Shown here piece by piece: positions 16,074 to 24,483 of a stretch of DNA of 64,000 nucleotides. This DNA comes from Rhizorhabdus dicambivorans (GTDB taxonomy: Bacteria; Pseudomonadota; Alphaproteobacteria; Sphingomonadales; Sphingomonadaceae). Every line of letters begins with the position of its first letter. Within the stretch, counting starts at the first letter, position 1. The notes beneath the pieces are model-generated. The model made no database searches and had not been told where the DNA came from. It saw only the letters and a list, made by a program, of their open reading frames with translations. Made by a program: the position numbers and the translations under genes. The DNA is taken from the NCBI RefSeq assembly GCF_002355275.1, contig NZ_CP023449.1, forward strand, positions 3,326,001-3,390,000, written 5' to 3'.

Positions 16074-18019
16074 CCGCTCGTTCCTTCCCTCGACGCGCCG
16101 CTGCTCGGCGTATGATCGTGGCGAAGCGACGATAGCGCAAGAAACCAGCTTTCACGCTCCTCGTCGGCGCCGAGTTCACCGGTCGGATCATCGACATCGT
16201 CGGGCTTGTGCTCGACGAAGTCGACGACGCGGGCGCGTTTGTCGGGGTTGGCGGGATCGACACGCAGGCACCGGCCCAGCCGCTGCACGGTTTCGAGCCG
16301 GGCGCGTGCGGAGGCGAACAGCACGATGTTGTTGACCGACTGGATGTCGATGCCCTCGGAGATGCGGTGACAAGTCAGCAGACACTCGAGCTGCCCCTTG
16401 GCGAAGCGCCGCAAATTGTCGCGATCGTCATCCTGATAATAGGTGTGGAAGTCACTGCGCATGCGCATCAGGATCGGCTGGATCAATGCGCCATATTCGG
16501 CCGTCTCGACGAAGATAATGCACCGATCGAGGACCGAGGGGTTGGCTTCGACATAGGCCTCGAACGGCGCGACCTTCTCCCGGCTCAGCTTTCGGACCCG
16601 AGCAATGTCGCGGTAGAGCGCCTCGATCGGTGCCGCCTCACCGGCGCGGGCCTTGGCGTGATAGCGCTTGATCGCCTGGCGCACCGCAGCCTTATCGTCG
16701 TCCGACAGGGCATAAGGCAGGGGCACATAGTCGAACTCGCACAAAATGCCGCGTTGGATCGCCTCCTCGAGCCCGAAGCGGAAGATGACCGGTCCGATCT
16801 CTTCTTCGATGAAGCGGTTGCCGTCGGCATCGTAGATCCGCTCGGGGGTGGCGCTGAGCCCGAGACGGTAGGCGAAACACTGCAATTTTCCGGTCAACGC
16901 CGCGACCAGCGCCGGCGAGCCCATGCCATGAACTTCGTCGCAGATCAGCAGGGCTTTGGCGAAAACTGCCGGATCAAGGCGCGGCAGCACCTCGGCGAGA
17001 TTGGTCCGGGCGGTCAGCAGCACCGCGCCGCGCGGTGAATTCAAGAATGCCTGAGCCTCGCGATGCTGCTCATAGGCGCGATAGACCGGAATGCCGCTAT
17101 GCTTGACCAGCTCCTTGTACCATTGGTCGAGCAGGTCGGTGCCATAGGCTGAAACGATAGTCGTTTCGACGAGATCGCGCTCGCCGAGTTCGTTGAGGAT
17201 GGAAAGCGCAGTCCGCGTCTTGCCGGTGCCGGTCGCCATTTCGAGAATGCCGCGACGTTCCTTGAGGAAGGTGGCAGAGGCTTCCTTCTGGTGAATCCAG
17301 CGGTCGCTCTGCGGCTCATGTTTAGGCGGCGCATAGGGGCGCGGCAGGCGGGTCGTGAAGGCGATCAGGTTGCGCTTGACCGCATCGGGGAGCGGATAGA
17401 CCCGCAAATTGAGGTCACCGTTCGACCAGAGCAGGTCGAAGCGCGCGGACTCGGCGGTCACCCGGCTCGCTTCGCGCCGATCGATCCACGAATAATAGAT
17501 GCTGATCGATTCATAGTTGCGGAACGCCTGAGCGCTGTCGTTGGGCGAACCGTGGAACGCGACTGCGTCGCCTTCGCTATCGCGCAAAATGCCAAATTTG
17601 TCATGGAAATCGCCATCAAGATCGGCCGTGGGAATGGCAATCCGGAAATCGAGCAGCCCGTCAGCGATCATCCAGGCTAGCGCGGAGAGCGTGTCGGTCG
17701 CCAGATCCTGCTCGAGATCCGAGATAGCGCGGTCGAGCGCGTCCTTGAGTTTTGGATCGGCGCGCGCGTCAGCGCCTTGCGAAAGAGCCACGCAGTCGTC
17801 GCGATCGAGCATCGGACTGGCGATGATCCGCGCCCGGCCGCCGTTCGCCGCGAGGCCTGCCAAGCCCGATGCGGCCAGTCGCAGCCAGTGCGAGGTAAAG
17901 AAGCCGACGCCGCGGTCATAGACAATCGACTGCTTGAGCGCGGGCACGTAAAAGCAATCCAGCAGCTTGCTGGTCGAGGTGGCGAGATGCGGATCGGTGG
18001 GAAGCTGGCGTAAACTCAC
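16064..18019 (-). CDS. DEAD/DEAH helicase with PLD-like N-terminus, dnd-linked restriction enzyme type
   Basis: The protein of about 651 residues has an N-terminal phospholipase-D-like part (ATSTSKLLDCFYVPAL, YDRGVGFFTSHWL, FHDKFGI and FHGSPNDS). A superfamily-2 helicase follows, with Walker A MATGTGKTRTA, DEVH box ICDEVHGMG, motif III LGLSATPERIYD and motif VI TVQRLGRCLRVD. Proteins of this type occur next to dnd genes and are annotated as phosphorothioation-system restriction enzymes. The frame is open to 18493; the GTG at 18019 keeps the conserved N-terminus, while an ATG at 18070 is the main alternative. No strong ribosome site decides between them. Confidence 0.85.
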   Translation of the reverse strand: MSLRQLPTDPHLATSTSKLLDCFYVPALKQSIVYDRGVGFFTSHWLRLAASGLAGLAANGGRARIIASPMLDRDDCVALSQGADARADPKLKDALDRAISDLEQDLATDTLSALAWMIADGLLDFRIAIPTADLDGDFHDKFGILRDSEGDAVAFHGSPNDSAQAFRNYESISIYYSWIDRREASRVTAESARFDLLWSNGDLNLRVYPLPDAVKRNLIAFTTRLPRPYAPPKHEPQSDRWIHQKEASATFLKERRGILEMATGTGKTRTALSILNELGERDLVETTIVSAYGTDLLDQWYKELVKHSGIPVYRAYEQHREAQAFLNSPRGAVLLTARTNLAEVLPRLDPAVFAKALLICDEVHGMGSPALVAALTGKLQCFAYRLGLSATPERIYDADGNRFIEEEIGPVIFRFGLEEAIQRGILCEFDYVPLPYALSDDDKAAVRQAIKRYHAKARAGEAAPIEALYRDIARVRKLSREKVAPFEAYVEANPSVLDRCIIFVETAEYGALIQPILMRMRSDFHTYYQDDDRDNLRRFAKGQLECLLTCHRISEGIDIQSVNNIVLFASARARLETVQRLGRCLRVDPANPDKRARVVDFVEHKPDDVDDPTGELGADEERESWFLALSSLRHDHTPSSGASREGTSGCS

Positions 18020-18177
18020 GCCGGTCCCGGGTCTGTCACAAACATGCTTGGCCGTCTTACCCCCGTCCATTCGGGCTTCGCTGCCTGATTCGGCGCCCGG
18101 CAAGACAATTTCGCTTGGACCCGAGAGTAGCGGCCAACCGCTGGAGACGCTACCCTGCCAGCGATACCAGCGCACAA

Positions 18178-18471
18178 TCACGAAATCTCCGGACCGGCTC
18201 GTCCGCGCCCGAAGCGCCAACTGACACCGTCTGCGCGCATGATCCCTGATGCCGATTTGCCGAGCTGATTTTCGAGCACGGGGCGCCAGGGCACGAGCGT
18301 GAATTCCTTCGCGTTCTCGACAAGCGCAAACCGCCCGCTCGCGAGGTCGATCCGGCGCACTAATCGACCGTCGATCCTGTCGCCCGGCCGCGCCTCCACA
18401 AAAGGCTTGCCGACCTCGGCGATATATCCTGACAGTCCAGCCAAAAACGGCGGTTGGAAGGTGAAATCCAT
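18178..18471 (-). pseudogene. C-terminal fragment of a DUF3363-type conjugative relaxase
   Basis: The 97-residue frame ends in LASGRFALVENAKEFTLVPW, RPVLENQLG, SGIMRADGVSWRFGRGR, the hallmark tail of DUF3363 relaxases (RlxS/TraI type). Full proteins of this kind have more than 500 residues, so the nicking domain is missing. A GGAGG lies six bases before the ATG at 18471, so the fragment may still be translated. In related elements this gene directly precedes traG. Here the two are 13 kb apart. Confidence 0.62.
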
Positions 18472-18499
18472 CGGTGCCTCCAGCACTGCCCAAAACCCC

Positions 18500-18720
18500 A
18501 TGGCCTCCCCCGAGGCGGGGGTGGGCGGCGAGAGCGACCGGAGAGGCCCGCCGAAGCGGCGGGCTGCACCCGCAGGGGCGAAATGCAATGGAGCAGTCCG
18601 GCGCAGCCGGACTTGCAGCGCGCCGTGGCGGGCCTAGAAGGGAGCGCCGACCACTCCCGCCTTGAGGGAGGCCCGACGAACAGCGCCGCCGCGCCAGCGG
18701 CGACCGCTGGGTGCGGGCGA
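18500..18720 (-). ncRNA. GC-rich structured element, copy 1 of 3
   Basis: This gene-free stretch contains several strong hairpins, among them GTCCGGC-GCA-GCCGGAC (18597-18613) and CCCGCCGAAGCGGCGGG. It shares blocks such as GGCGGGGGTGGGCGGCGAGA, AGAGGCCCG and CGGGCCTAG..GGGAGCGCCG with the stretch at 28600-28800, and a weaker match with 22165-22310. It ends about 30 bases before the relaxase fragment, which suggests a transcribed leader on the minus strand. The strand is inferred from that neighbour. Confidence 0.45.
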
Positions 18721-18744
18721 AGCCCGTGCCGATCGCCTATGCGA

Positions 18745-18780
18745 CTGGGCGGCCGATCCCGAGAGAGAGCGGCCGCCCAG
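18745..18780 (-). terminator. Hairpin downstream of acr3
   Basis: CTGGGCGGCCG (18745-18755) pairs exactly with CGGCCGCCCAG (18770-18780) across a 14-base loop. It lies 40 bases past the acr3 stop codon, so it probably ends the arsenic operon. There is no T-run after the stem. Confidence 0.55.
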
Positions 18781-18819
18781 GTCTTCTATCGTTGATGATC
18801 GCGAACGCGCCGCGCAGGA

Positions 18820-19884
18820 TTATGCAGGCAACGACCGCTCATACCAGGGCCGCGTCTTCTTCACGAGCGCGACGACCGAGAGCATCACCGGCACCTCGAC
18901 CAGCACGCCGACGACGGTGGCGAGCGCCGCGCCCGATCCGATGCCGAACAGGCTGATCGCCGCGGCGACGGCGAGTTCGAAGAAGTTGGACGCGCCGATC
19001 AGCGCGGCGGGCGCGGCGACGCACCAGGCGACGCCGAAGCGGCGGCTCAGCCAATAAGCGAGCCCGGCATTGAAATAGACCTGGATGAGGATCGGCACGG
19101 CGATGAGCGCGATGACCAGCGGATGCGCGATGATCGCCTCGCCCTGGAAACCGAACAACAGCACCAGCGTGGTGAGCAGCGCGATCAGCGATACGGGGCC
19201 GAGCGCTGCCAGCAGGCGATCGAGCGCCGGCTGTCCGCCAGAGGCCAGCAGCGCGCGACGGACAAGCTGCGCGGCGATTACCGGCACGACGATGTAGAGC
19301 AGCACCGAGATGAGCAAAGTGTCCCACGGCACCGTGATCGACGCGACCCCGAGCAGCAGCGCGACGATCGGCGCGAAGGCGAACACCATGATGACGTCGT
19401 TCAAGGCGACCTGGCTCAGCGTGTAATTAGGCTCGCCCTCGCACAGGTTGGACCAGACGAACACCATCGCCGTGCAAGGCGCGGCGGCGAGCAGGATGAG
19501 GCCGGCAATATAGGAGCCGATCTCGGCCTCGGGCAGCCAGGGGCGGAACAGATAGCCGAGGAAGAAGGTGCCGAGCAGCGCCATCGAGAAGGGCTTCACC
19601 GCCCAGTTGATGAAAAGCGTGACACCGACGCCCTTCCAGTGCCGCCTGACTGATCCCAGCGCGCCCAGGTCGATCTTGAGCAGCATCGGCACGATCATCA
19701 GCCATATCAGCACCGCGACGACGATGTTGACGTTCGCGATCTCGGCCGCGGCGACGCGCGCGAACAAGCCGGGCAGCGCATAGCCGAGCGCGATGCCGAC
19801 GACGATGCAGGCCGCGACCCAGAGGCTGAGATAGCGTTCGAAGGTGCCGATCGCGGGCTTCGCCGCCGCGGCGGCATCGCTCAC
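18820..19884 (-). CDS. acr3: Arsenite efflux transporter Acr3
   Basis: The 354-residue membrane protein has about ten transmembrane segments. It carries the Acr3 signatures AAPCTAMVFVWSNL, with the conserved cysteine of the fourth segment, and GASNFFELAVA near the end. Acr3 exports arsenite from the cytoplasm. The frame is open upstream to 20148, but the GTG at 19884 overlaps the arsC stop (GTGA) and gives the usual length. It is the last gene of arsI-arsR-arsC-acr3 and works with ArsC, which makes arsenite from arsenate. Confidence 0.93.
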   Translation of the reverse strand: MSDAAAAAKPAIGTFERYLSLWVAACIVVGIALGYALPGLFARVAAAEIANVNIVVAVLIWLMIVPMLLKIDLGALGSVRRHWKGVGVTLFINWAVKPFSMALLGTFFLGYLFRPWLPEAEIGSYIAGLILLAAAPCTAMVFVWSNLCEGEPNYTLSQVALNDVIMVFAFAPIVALLLGVASITVPWDTLLISVLLYIVVPVIAAQLVRRALLASGGQPALDRLLAALGPVSLIALLTTLVLLFGFQGEAIIAHPLVIALIAVPILIQVYFNAGLAYWLSRRFGVAWCVAAPAALIGASNFFELAVAAAISLFGIGSGAALATVVGVLVEVPVMLSVVALVKKTRPWYERSLPA

Positions 19885-20408
19885 GCGGCGTCCCCGCGCC
19901 GGTTGCTCGCGCCTTCGCCCTGACCGATCTCGCGGACATGTGCCCTCAATGCCATCACGTCGAGCTGGTCGAACGGCAGCGCCATGAACAGCTTGATGCG
20001 GTTCTCGAGATAGCGCAGCGCTGTCACGAAGGCGCGCTCGCGCTCGATGTCGTTGCCCTCGACATGGCTCGGATCTTCGATGCCCCAATGGGCGGTCATC
20101 GGATGGCCGGGCCAGACCGGACACGTCTCGCCCGCCGCATCGTCGCAAACGGTGAACACGAAATCCATCACCGGCGCGTCCGGCACGGAGAACTCTTCCC
20201 AGCTCTTCGAGTGAAGGCCTTCGGTCGGGTAACCGATGCGCTCCAGCAGCCTCAGCGCGTCGGGGTTGACCGCGCCCTTGGGGAAGCTGCCTGCGGAATA
20301 GCCGCGGAACCGGCCTTCGCCGAGCTTGTTCAGTGCGCTCTCGGCGAGGATCGAGCGGGCCGAGTTACCCGTGCAGAGGAACAGGACATTGAAAACACGG
20401 TCGGTCAT
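19881..20408 (-). CDS. arsC: Arsenate reductase ArsC (low-molecular-weight phosphatase fold)
   Basis: The 175-residue protein has the phosphatase-like loop FLCTGNSARS with the nucleophilic Cys12, and further cysteines in TVCDDAAGETCPVWPG. This is the ArsC class built on the tyrosine-phosphatase fold, which reduces arsenate to arsenite. The ATG at 20408 overlaps the arsR stop. The 3' end overlaps acr3, so reduction and efflux are coupled. The longer frame to 20492 lies inside arsR and was rejected. Confidence 0.92.
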   Translation of the reverse strand: MTDRVFNVLFLCTGNSARSILAESALNKLGEGRFRGYSAGSFPKGAVNPDALRLLERIGYPTEGLHSKSWEEFSVPDAPVMDFVFTVCDDAAGETCPVWPGHPMTAHWGIEDPSHVEGNDIERERAFVTALRYLENRIKLFMALPFDQLDVMALRAHVREIGQGEGASNRRGDAA

Positions 20409-20770
20409 TGAACGGCTCCGGGTTGGCAGCAGGCGGCCCTGGTGACCACGTCGGCGAGCGGAGCACAGATCTCCGGGGCGCCGCCGCAGCAATCCTCCAT
20501 CAGGAAGCCGAGCAGGTCGGTCATGCGGGCATAATCAGCGGTGTAGATGATCGACCGGCCCTCGCGCCGCGACGACACGAGCCCGGCGTGGCCGAGGATG
20601 TTGAGGTTGCCCGAGAGCGTCTGCGGGACATGGCCCGTCGCGCGCGCGATATCGCCCGAGGCCATGCCCTCGGCGCCGGCGCGGACCAGCAGGCGAAAGA
20701 CCTCGAGGCGGCCCGGATGCGCGAGCGCCGAGAGCGAGGCGACGGCAGCGTTCGCGTCCATCAGCAGCAC
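20405..20770 (-). CDS. arsR: ArsR-family transcriptional repressor
   Basis: The protein of about 120 residues has a winged helix-turn-helix (HVPQTLSGNLNILGHAGLV, then RREGRSIIY). Cysteine pairs lie near the C-terminus (DCCGG, AACCQ) and could bind arsenite. ArsR repressors leave DNA when they bind metalloid. The gene overlaps arsI and arsC. An ATG at 20761 is an alternative start to the one at 20770. The likely operator is the dyad upstream of arsI. Confidence 0.9.
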   Translation of the reverse strand: MLLMDANAAVASLSALAHPGRLEVFRLLVRAGAEGMASGDIARATGHVPQTLSGNLNILGHAGLVSSRREGRSIIYTADYARMTDLLGFLMEDCCGGAPEICAPLADVVTRAACCQPGAVQ

Positions 20771-21213
20771 GCCTGCTTTGGCGCGGGCGCATCGGCGGGG
20801 CCGCAGCAGGCCGCGGCGGGCTCGGGCAGCACCTCGTCCTCGCCGTAGCTGGTCGCCTCACCGAAGGTGAAGAAGGTCTCCCAGCGCACGCCGGCGGGAT
20901 CGCGGACCCAGCTCTTGTCCGACTGCGCGTAGCAGCAGGTGGTCGCTTCCTGATCGAACGTCTCCGCCCCGGCGGCCTTGAGGCGACCGGCGAGCGCGCC
21001 GAGCTCATCGGCGCTGTCGACCTGGATGCCGATATGGTCGATGCCGGCCGCGCGCGCGCGCTCGGAGATCGCGAAGTTGACCTTGGGATCGTCGAGCATC
21101 CACTTGGCGTAGTCGTCCTTCACGACGACGGGCGCGGCGCCGAACAGCGTCTCGTAGAACTGGATCGACGCGCCGAGATCGGGCACGCTGACGTGCAGAT
21201 GGATGCGCTTCAT
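20761..21213 (-). CDS. arsI: ArsI-type dioxygenase (organoarsenical C-As lyase)
   Basis: The 150-residue vicinal-oxygen-chelate protein has the ArsI signature TTCCYAQSDKSW with the vicinal cysteines C93-C94, metal-ligand candidates near the N-terminus (IHLHVSV), at GIDHIGIQV and at WETFF, and a cysteine-rich tail (AACCG, QACC). ArsI enzymes demethylate trivalent methylarsenicals. CadI proteins share the fold, but the ars operon context supports ArsI. It is the first gene of the operon, with AGGAG eight bases upstream of the ATG. Confidence 0.88.
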   Translation of the reverse strand: MKRIHLHVSVPDLGASIQFYETLFGAAPVVVKDDYAKWMLDDPKVNFAISERARAAGIDHIGIQVDSADELGALAGRLKAAGAETFDQEATTCCYAQSDKSWVRDPAGVRWETFFTFGEATSYGEDEVLPEPAAACCGPADAPAPKQACC

Positions 21214-21220
21214 GGAATGG

Positions 21221-21273
21221 CTCCTGATAACGACTCGATGACACTACGAGTATATCCGTAATATCATCGAGTC
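21221..21273 (-). promoter_or_regulatory. ars promoter, operator dyad and ribosome site
   Basis: GACTCGATGA (21232-21241) is an exact inverse of TCATCGAGTC (21264-21273) with a 22-base spacer. Read on the minus strand, TTGACT overlaps the outer arm and TATACT follows 15 bases later, so the dyad brackets a plausible promoter. AGGAG then precedes the arsI start. This is the expected layout for ArsR control. Confidence 0.65.
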
Positions 21274-21287
21274 AATGAGCACGACGC

Positions 21288-22151
21288 TCATGGCTGCTGG
21301 GCGTGCATCCAGTCAGCGGCGGCCTGCGCCTTGCTGGCTGCGGTGAAGATCGCCCGCGGCTCATCCTTCAGGAGTTGGAGCCAGGAAGCGATATAGGCGG
21401 CGTGGTCGGGCCGCGGCTCGTGGGCGATCCCGAGATCGGCGAGCAGGAACGAGGCGGTCAGCTCGGCGGTCGCTTCCTCCATCGCGAGCGCGTGCCTGGT
21501 CCACTTGGCGCTGAAATCCCGGTCGAGCCGATGGGCTGCGCCACTGGCATGAGCGGCCTCGTGAATACGGGTGGCATAGAAGCCGTGAGCGTCGTGGAAG
21601 GCGCTGAAATCCGGCATGTGGATGCGGTCTTCGGCGATGTGATAATAGGCGCTGGCCGAGCCGTAGACAGTATCGATGCCGAGGGCGGCGATGAAGGCTT
21701 CGGCGGCGGCGAGGCGTTCGCTCTCGGGCAGGTCCGGCCCCGGTTTGGGCGCATAGCCATCGACCTGATCGGCGTTGAACAGGCCGAACGCCTTGGCGAA
21801 AAGCCGTCGATGGTCGTCATCGTCGCTGGCGTCGTCGCCCTTCGCGTGAAACTCCTTCCAGAGGACACCGAGGCTGGCGTGCTCACCCTTGCGGACCTGC
21901 GCGCCGAGCGCCTGCCACTGGCGATAGGTGCCCCAGACCCCGCTCGCATAGCCGCTGCCATAGGCGGCCGCCCAGAGCGAGACCGTATTTATGCCGCGAT
22001 AGGGCTTGCCGCTGGCGACGTTGGTCGGGCGGGTGACGTCGGCGCCGGAATGATGCCATGGCATGCGCCAGGTGCCGGTGCCGGCTTCGATGGCGTCGAC
22101 GATCGCTTGCGTGACGCGAGCATAGACGTCTGAGCGTTGTGAGGCTGACAT
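21288..22151 (-). CDS. ardC: ArdC antirestriction protein, complete copy
   Basis: The 287-residue protein has the N-terminal ArdC single-strand-DNA-binding domain (VYARVTQAIVDAIEAGTGTW, MPWH, GKPYRGINTVSLW) and a C-terminal zincin-like metallopeptidase domain with IHEAAHASGAAHR. ArdC proteins travel on conjugative elements and protect incoming DNA. The ATG at 22151 was chosen because the frame upstream lacks similarity. It lies just upstream of the arsenic operon on the same strand. Confidence 0.92.
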   Translation of the reverse strand: MSASQRSDVYARVTQAIVDAIEAGTGTWRMPWHHSGADVTRPTNVASGKPYRGINTVSLWAAAYGSGYASGVWGTYRQWQALGAQVRKGEHASLGVLWKEFHAKGDDASDDDDHRRLFAKAFGLFNADQVDGYAPKPGPDLPESERLAAAEAFIAALGIDTVYGSASAYYHIAEDRIHMPDFSAFHDAHGFYATRIHEAAHASGAAHRLDRDFSAKWTRHALAMEEATAELTASFLLADLGIAHEPRPDHAAYIASWLQLLKDEPRAIFTAASKAQAAADWMHAQQP

Positions 22152-22164
22152 GATCTGTTCTCCG

Positions 22165-22310
22165 TTCTCGCGCCGGGGACCATCCCCGGCGGCGGAGGCC
22201 CGTTCGCGCCGGGCACAGGGGGGCTCGCGCACCCGTCAGGGCCGCAGCGAAGCGAAGGACGGCGAAGCCGTTGCGCGGGCGCGCCGACCGGCGCAGGACT
22301 CCGCCAACAA
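22165..22310 (-). ncRNA. GC-rich structured element, copy 3 of 3 (diverged)
   Basis: The gap between the recombinase block and ardC holds GGAGGCCCG, CACCCGTCAGGGC and a hairpin ACGGCGAAGCCGT followed by TG. These align with AGAGGCCCG, CACCGTCAGGGC and ACCCCGAAGGGGT upstream of the second ardC. The stems differ in sequence but still pair. The match is weaker than between the other two copies. Confidence 0.35.
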
Positions 22311-22320
22311 CCGGGGTGGT

Positions 22321-24483
22321 CTACGGCGCGGGAGGGTCGATCCCGGCAATCACCACGCTCAGGCGATCCAGCTCGCGCTGGAGAGCCTGACGCTGGAGAT
22401 CGGAGATGCGCCGTTCGCGTAAGTGCGCCCTGGCATCGGCCGCCGCGCGTTCCCAGGCCGGCCTGTGGCGGGCGGTGATGCAGGCGTTGGGACAGCGGGT
22501 CGGCTCGCACAGGGCAGTGAGCGGCCCTGCCGGATCGGGGGTCGTCACGCGCTTGAGGCAGAGCGCGGTCGCGGGATCGAAGAAGCAATCCGCGAGCGGG
22601 CCGACATGGAAGGTGCGCGCGACGCTGGCGAGCATGACGCGCAGGCGGGCGCGATCGGCGATCATGGCGGGCAAAGGCCCTTGTCTGACGGCGGCATCGT
22701 CGAGCGTCCGCGCGATGCGCGGTCCCGCCGGTCCACCGAGCGATGCGCCGCCCTGACGCCGGTCGAAATAGTCCAGCAGATCGTCAATCTGACCGAGCCG
22801 ACGCTGCGCCTCGACCTCGGCGCGAAACCCTGATGCGCTGGTCCCGGCATAGCCTTCGAACGCGGCGACCGAGGCGTGCTTGTACTGGATCATGCCGGCG
22901 ATGGTGCCGAACGGACGGTTGGCGATGTGCCACGCGATCGTGCGCCGGAACTGCCGCGTCGTGATGCGCCACGGCTTGCCATCGGGTCCGGGCGGGATGA
23001 CCGGCTCATCGGGGGTGCCGAAGGCGCTGTTGAGGTGGTCGCGGAAGGTGTTGAGCTGGCGGACCACCTCGCTCGACAGATGCGTCTTGGAGACGGCGCT
23101 CGCGCGCAGCACCGGCCAGAGCGTATCGCTGCCGCTGGCGCGCGCCGGCCCTGCCGACAGGCGTTCGAGCACCATGATCGCGGCGGCGACCGGCTCGATC
23201 GTCACCCAGCTCGCCGCCTCGCCCACCGCCGCCCGGCGCTTGTAGATGGTCGACCGGATGCGATGGCGCTCGATCAGGCCGTCCTCGCTGCGCGCGATAG
23301 AGAGACACCCGCGCCGCATCGCCTGCACCTCGCAGTCGCGCATGCCGGTCAGGTAGGCGCACACGATATAGGCAGCGGCTTGAAGCATCCGTTCCTCGTG
23401 TGCGAGAGTCTTCGCATCGAAGCGCTCGCGCCACGGCCGACCGCTGTCAGGATCGATCGTGATCGGCGTGTCCATGCCGCCGACCTCTACCCCCAGCTCG
23501 GCCGCCACTGCGTCGATCAACCTCGCTTCACCGCCTGTCAGCAGAAGATGCGCGCCAGGCTCGGCCTGCACGTCGATCCCGACATGGAGATGCAGGAGAT
23601 GTGCGTTGATCGGTGGGGTCACTGCGCCGGTGTTGGGGTCGACGCGCAGCTTGCCGTTATGAGCGGTGCCCCAGATCGGCGCGCCGCGCCCCTCGCGGCG
23701 TCGGCGGCCGAAATAGGCCTTCAGGCGGGTGCGGCGACGTTGCCGGCGATCAGGGTCTGGAAGGCCGGCATCGGCGGCGGCAAGGCGATCCCGGCGCACT
23801 TCGAGCCGCGCAAGCTCGCGGCGGGCGGCGAGGATATCGTCCGCGAATATGGTGACGTAGCGCAACGACCAGGCGAGTAGCGCGGCGATGACCTCTTCCG
23901 GGAAGCGCGGCGTGCGGTTCTCCCGGACATGGCGGTAGCCCGCAACGCGGGCGGGCGCCTGTCCGGCCCAAGGCTCGAATGCAAGGCCTCCGCTATCGAG
24001 GTGGTCGCGATAGTAATAGAGATCTGAGACCACTTCGAGGAGGTGGCCGACGATGACGGGTCGTCGGGCAGGATCGTCACGGAGATGACGGGCATAGGCA
24101 TCGAGCAATGGCTGATCGATACGGGAAACGTCGAGCCGTCCGAGCCGCTCGCGGGCGAAGGCGAAGAACCGGCGGGCACGGTTGAATGCCTGGCGGATAC
24201 AGGCGGGTGGTAACTTCGTCCGATAGCCGGGGAGATCGGCGTTGAGGCGGGCGTAGAGATAGGCGCGCATCGCCGCCTGCACATCGGCATGTTCGAGCAC
24301 GTGGAAATGCACGGTGACGTGGCAGCGCCGGGCGTTCTCGCGGAAGACGGCGGGACCGAGATCCCAGCTCGGGTCGCCGACGCGCGATAGCGCCTCGCGG
24401 GTATGGCCTTCCTTGAGTGGCGCGCTCGCCAGCACGGGGCGATCGTCGAAAGCGGGCGCCTGGGCATGAACGGGCATGGTCAT
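22321..24483 (-). CDS. Tyrosine recombinase, third of the trio
   Basis: The 720-residue protein has tyrosine-recombinase features near residues 370-560: YLTGMRDCEVQAM with the first Arg, TTRQFRRTIAWHIANR, QYKHASVAAFEGYAG with the likely nucleophilic Tyr. The C-terminus is cysteine-rich (CFFDPATALCLKR, CEPTRCPNACIT), suggesting a zinc site. The ATG at 24483 overlaps the stop of the second recombinase. Three adjacent recombinases of different sizes recall recombinase-in-trio and Tn554-like modules, although these proteins are longer than the usual trio members. Confidence 0.82.
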   Translation of the reverse strand: MTMPVHAQAPAFDDRPVLASAPLKEGHTREALSRVGDPSWDLGPAVFRENARRCHVTVHFHVLEHADVQAAMRAYLYARLNADLPGYRTKLPPACIRQAFNRARRFFAFARERLGRLDVSRIDQPLLDAYARHLRDDPARRPVIVGHLLEVVSDLYYYRDHLDSGGLAFEPWAGQAPARVAGYRHVRENRTPRFPEEVIAALLAWSLRYVTIFADDILAARRELARLEVRRDRLAAADAGLPDPDRRQRRRTRLKAYFGRRRREGRGAPIWGTAHNGKLRVDPNTGAVTPPINAHLLHLHVGIDVQAEPGAHLLLTGGEARLIDAVAAELGVEVGGMDTPITIDPDSGRPWRERFDAKTLAHEERMLQAAAYIVCAYLTGMRDCEVQAMRRGCLSIARSEDGLIERHRIRSTIYKRRAAVGEAASWVTIEPVAAAIMVLERLSAGPARASGSDTLWPVLRASAVSKTHLSSEVVRQLNTFRDHLNSAFGTPDEPVIPPGPDGKPWRITTRQFRRTIAWHIANRPFGTIAGMIQYKHASVAAFEGYAGTSASGFRAEVEAQRRLGQIDDLLDYFDRRQGGASLGGPAGPRIARTLDDAAVRQGPLPAMIADRARLRVMLASVARTFHVGPLADCFFDPATALCLKRVTTPDPAGPLTALCEPTRCPNACITARHRPAWERAAADARAHLRERRISDLQRQALQRELDRLSVVIAGIDPPAP

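Noticed and set aside
22150-22320. Missing 3' end of the truncated ardC at the other side of the recombinase trio
   Set aside because: Reading the minus strand here in all frames gave nothing like the ArdC C-terminus.
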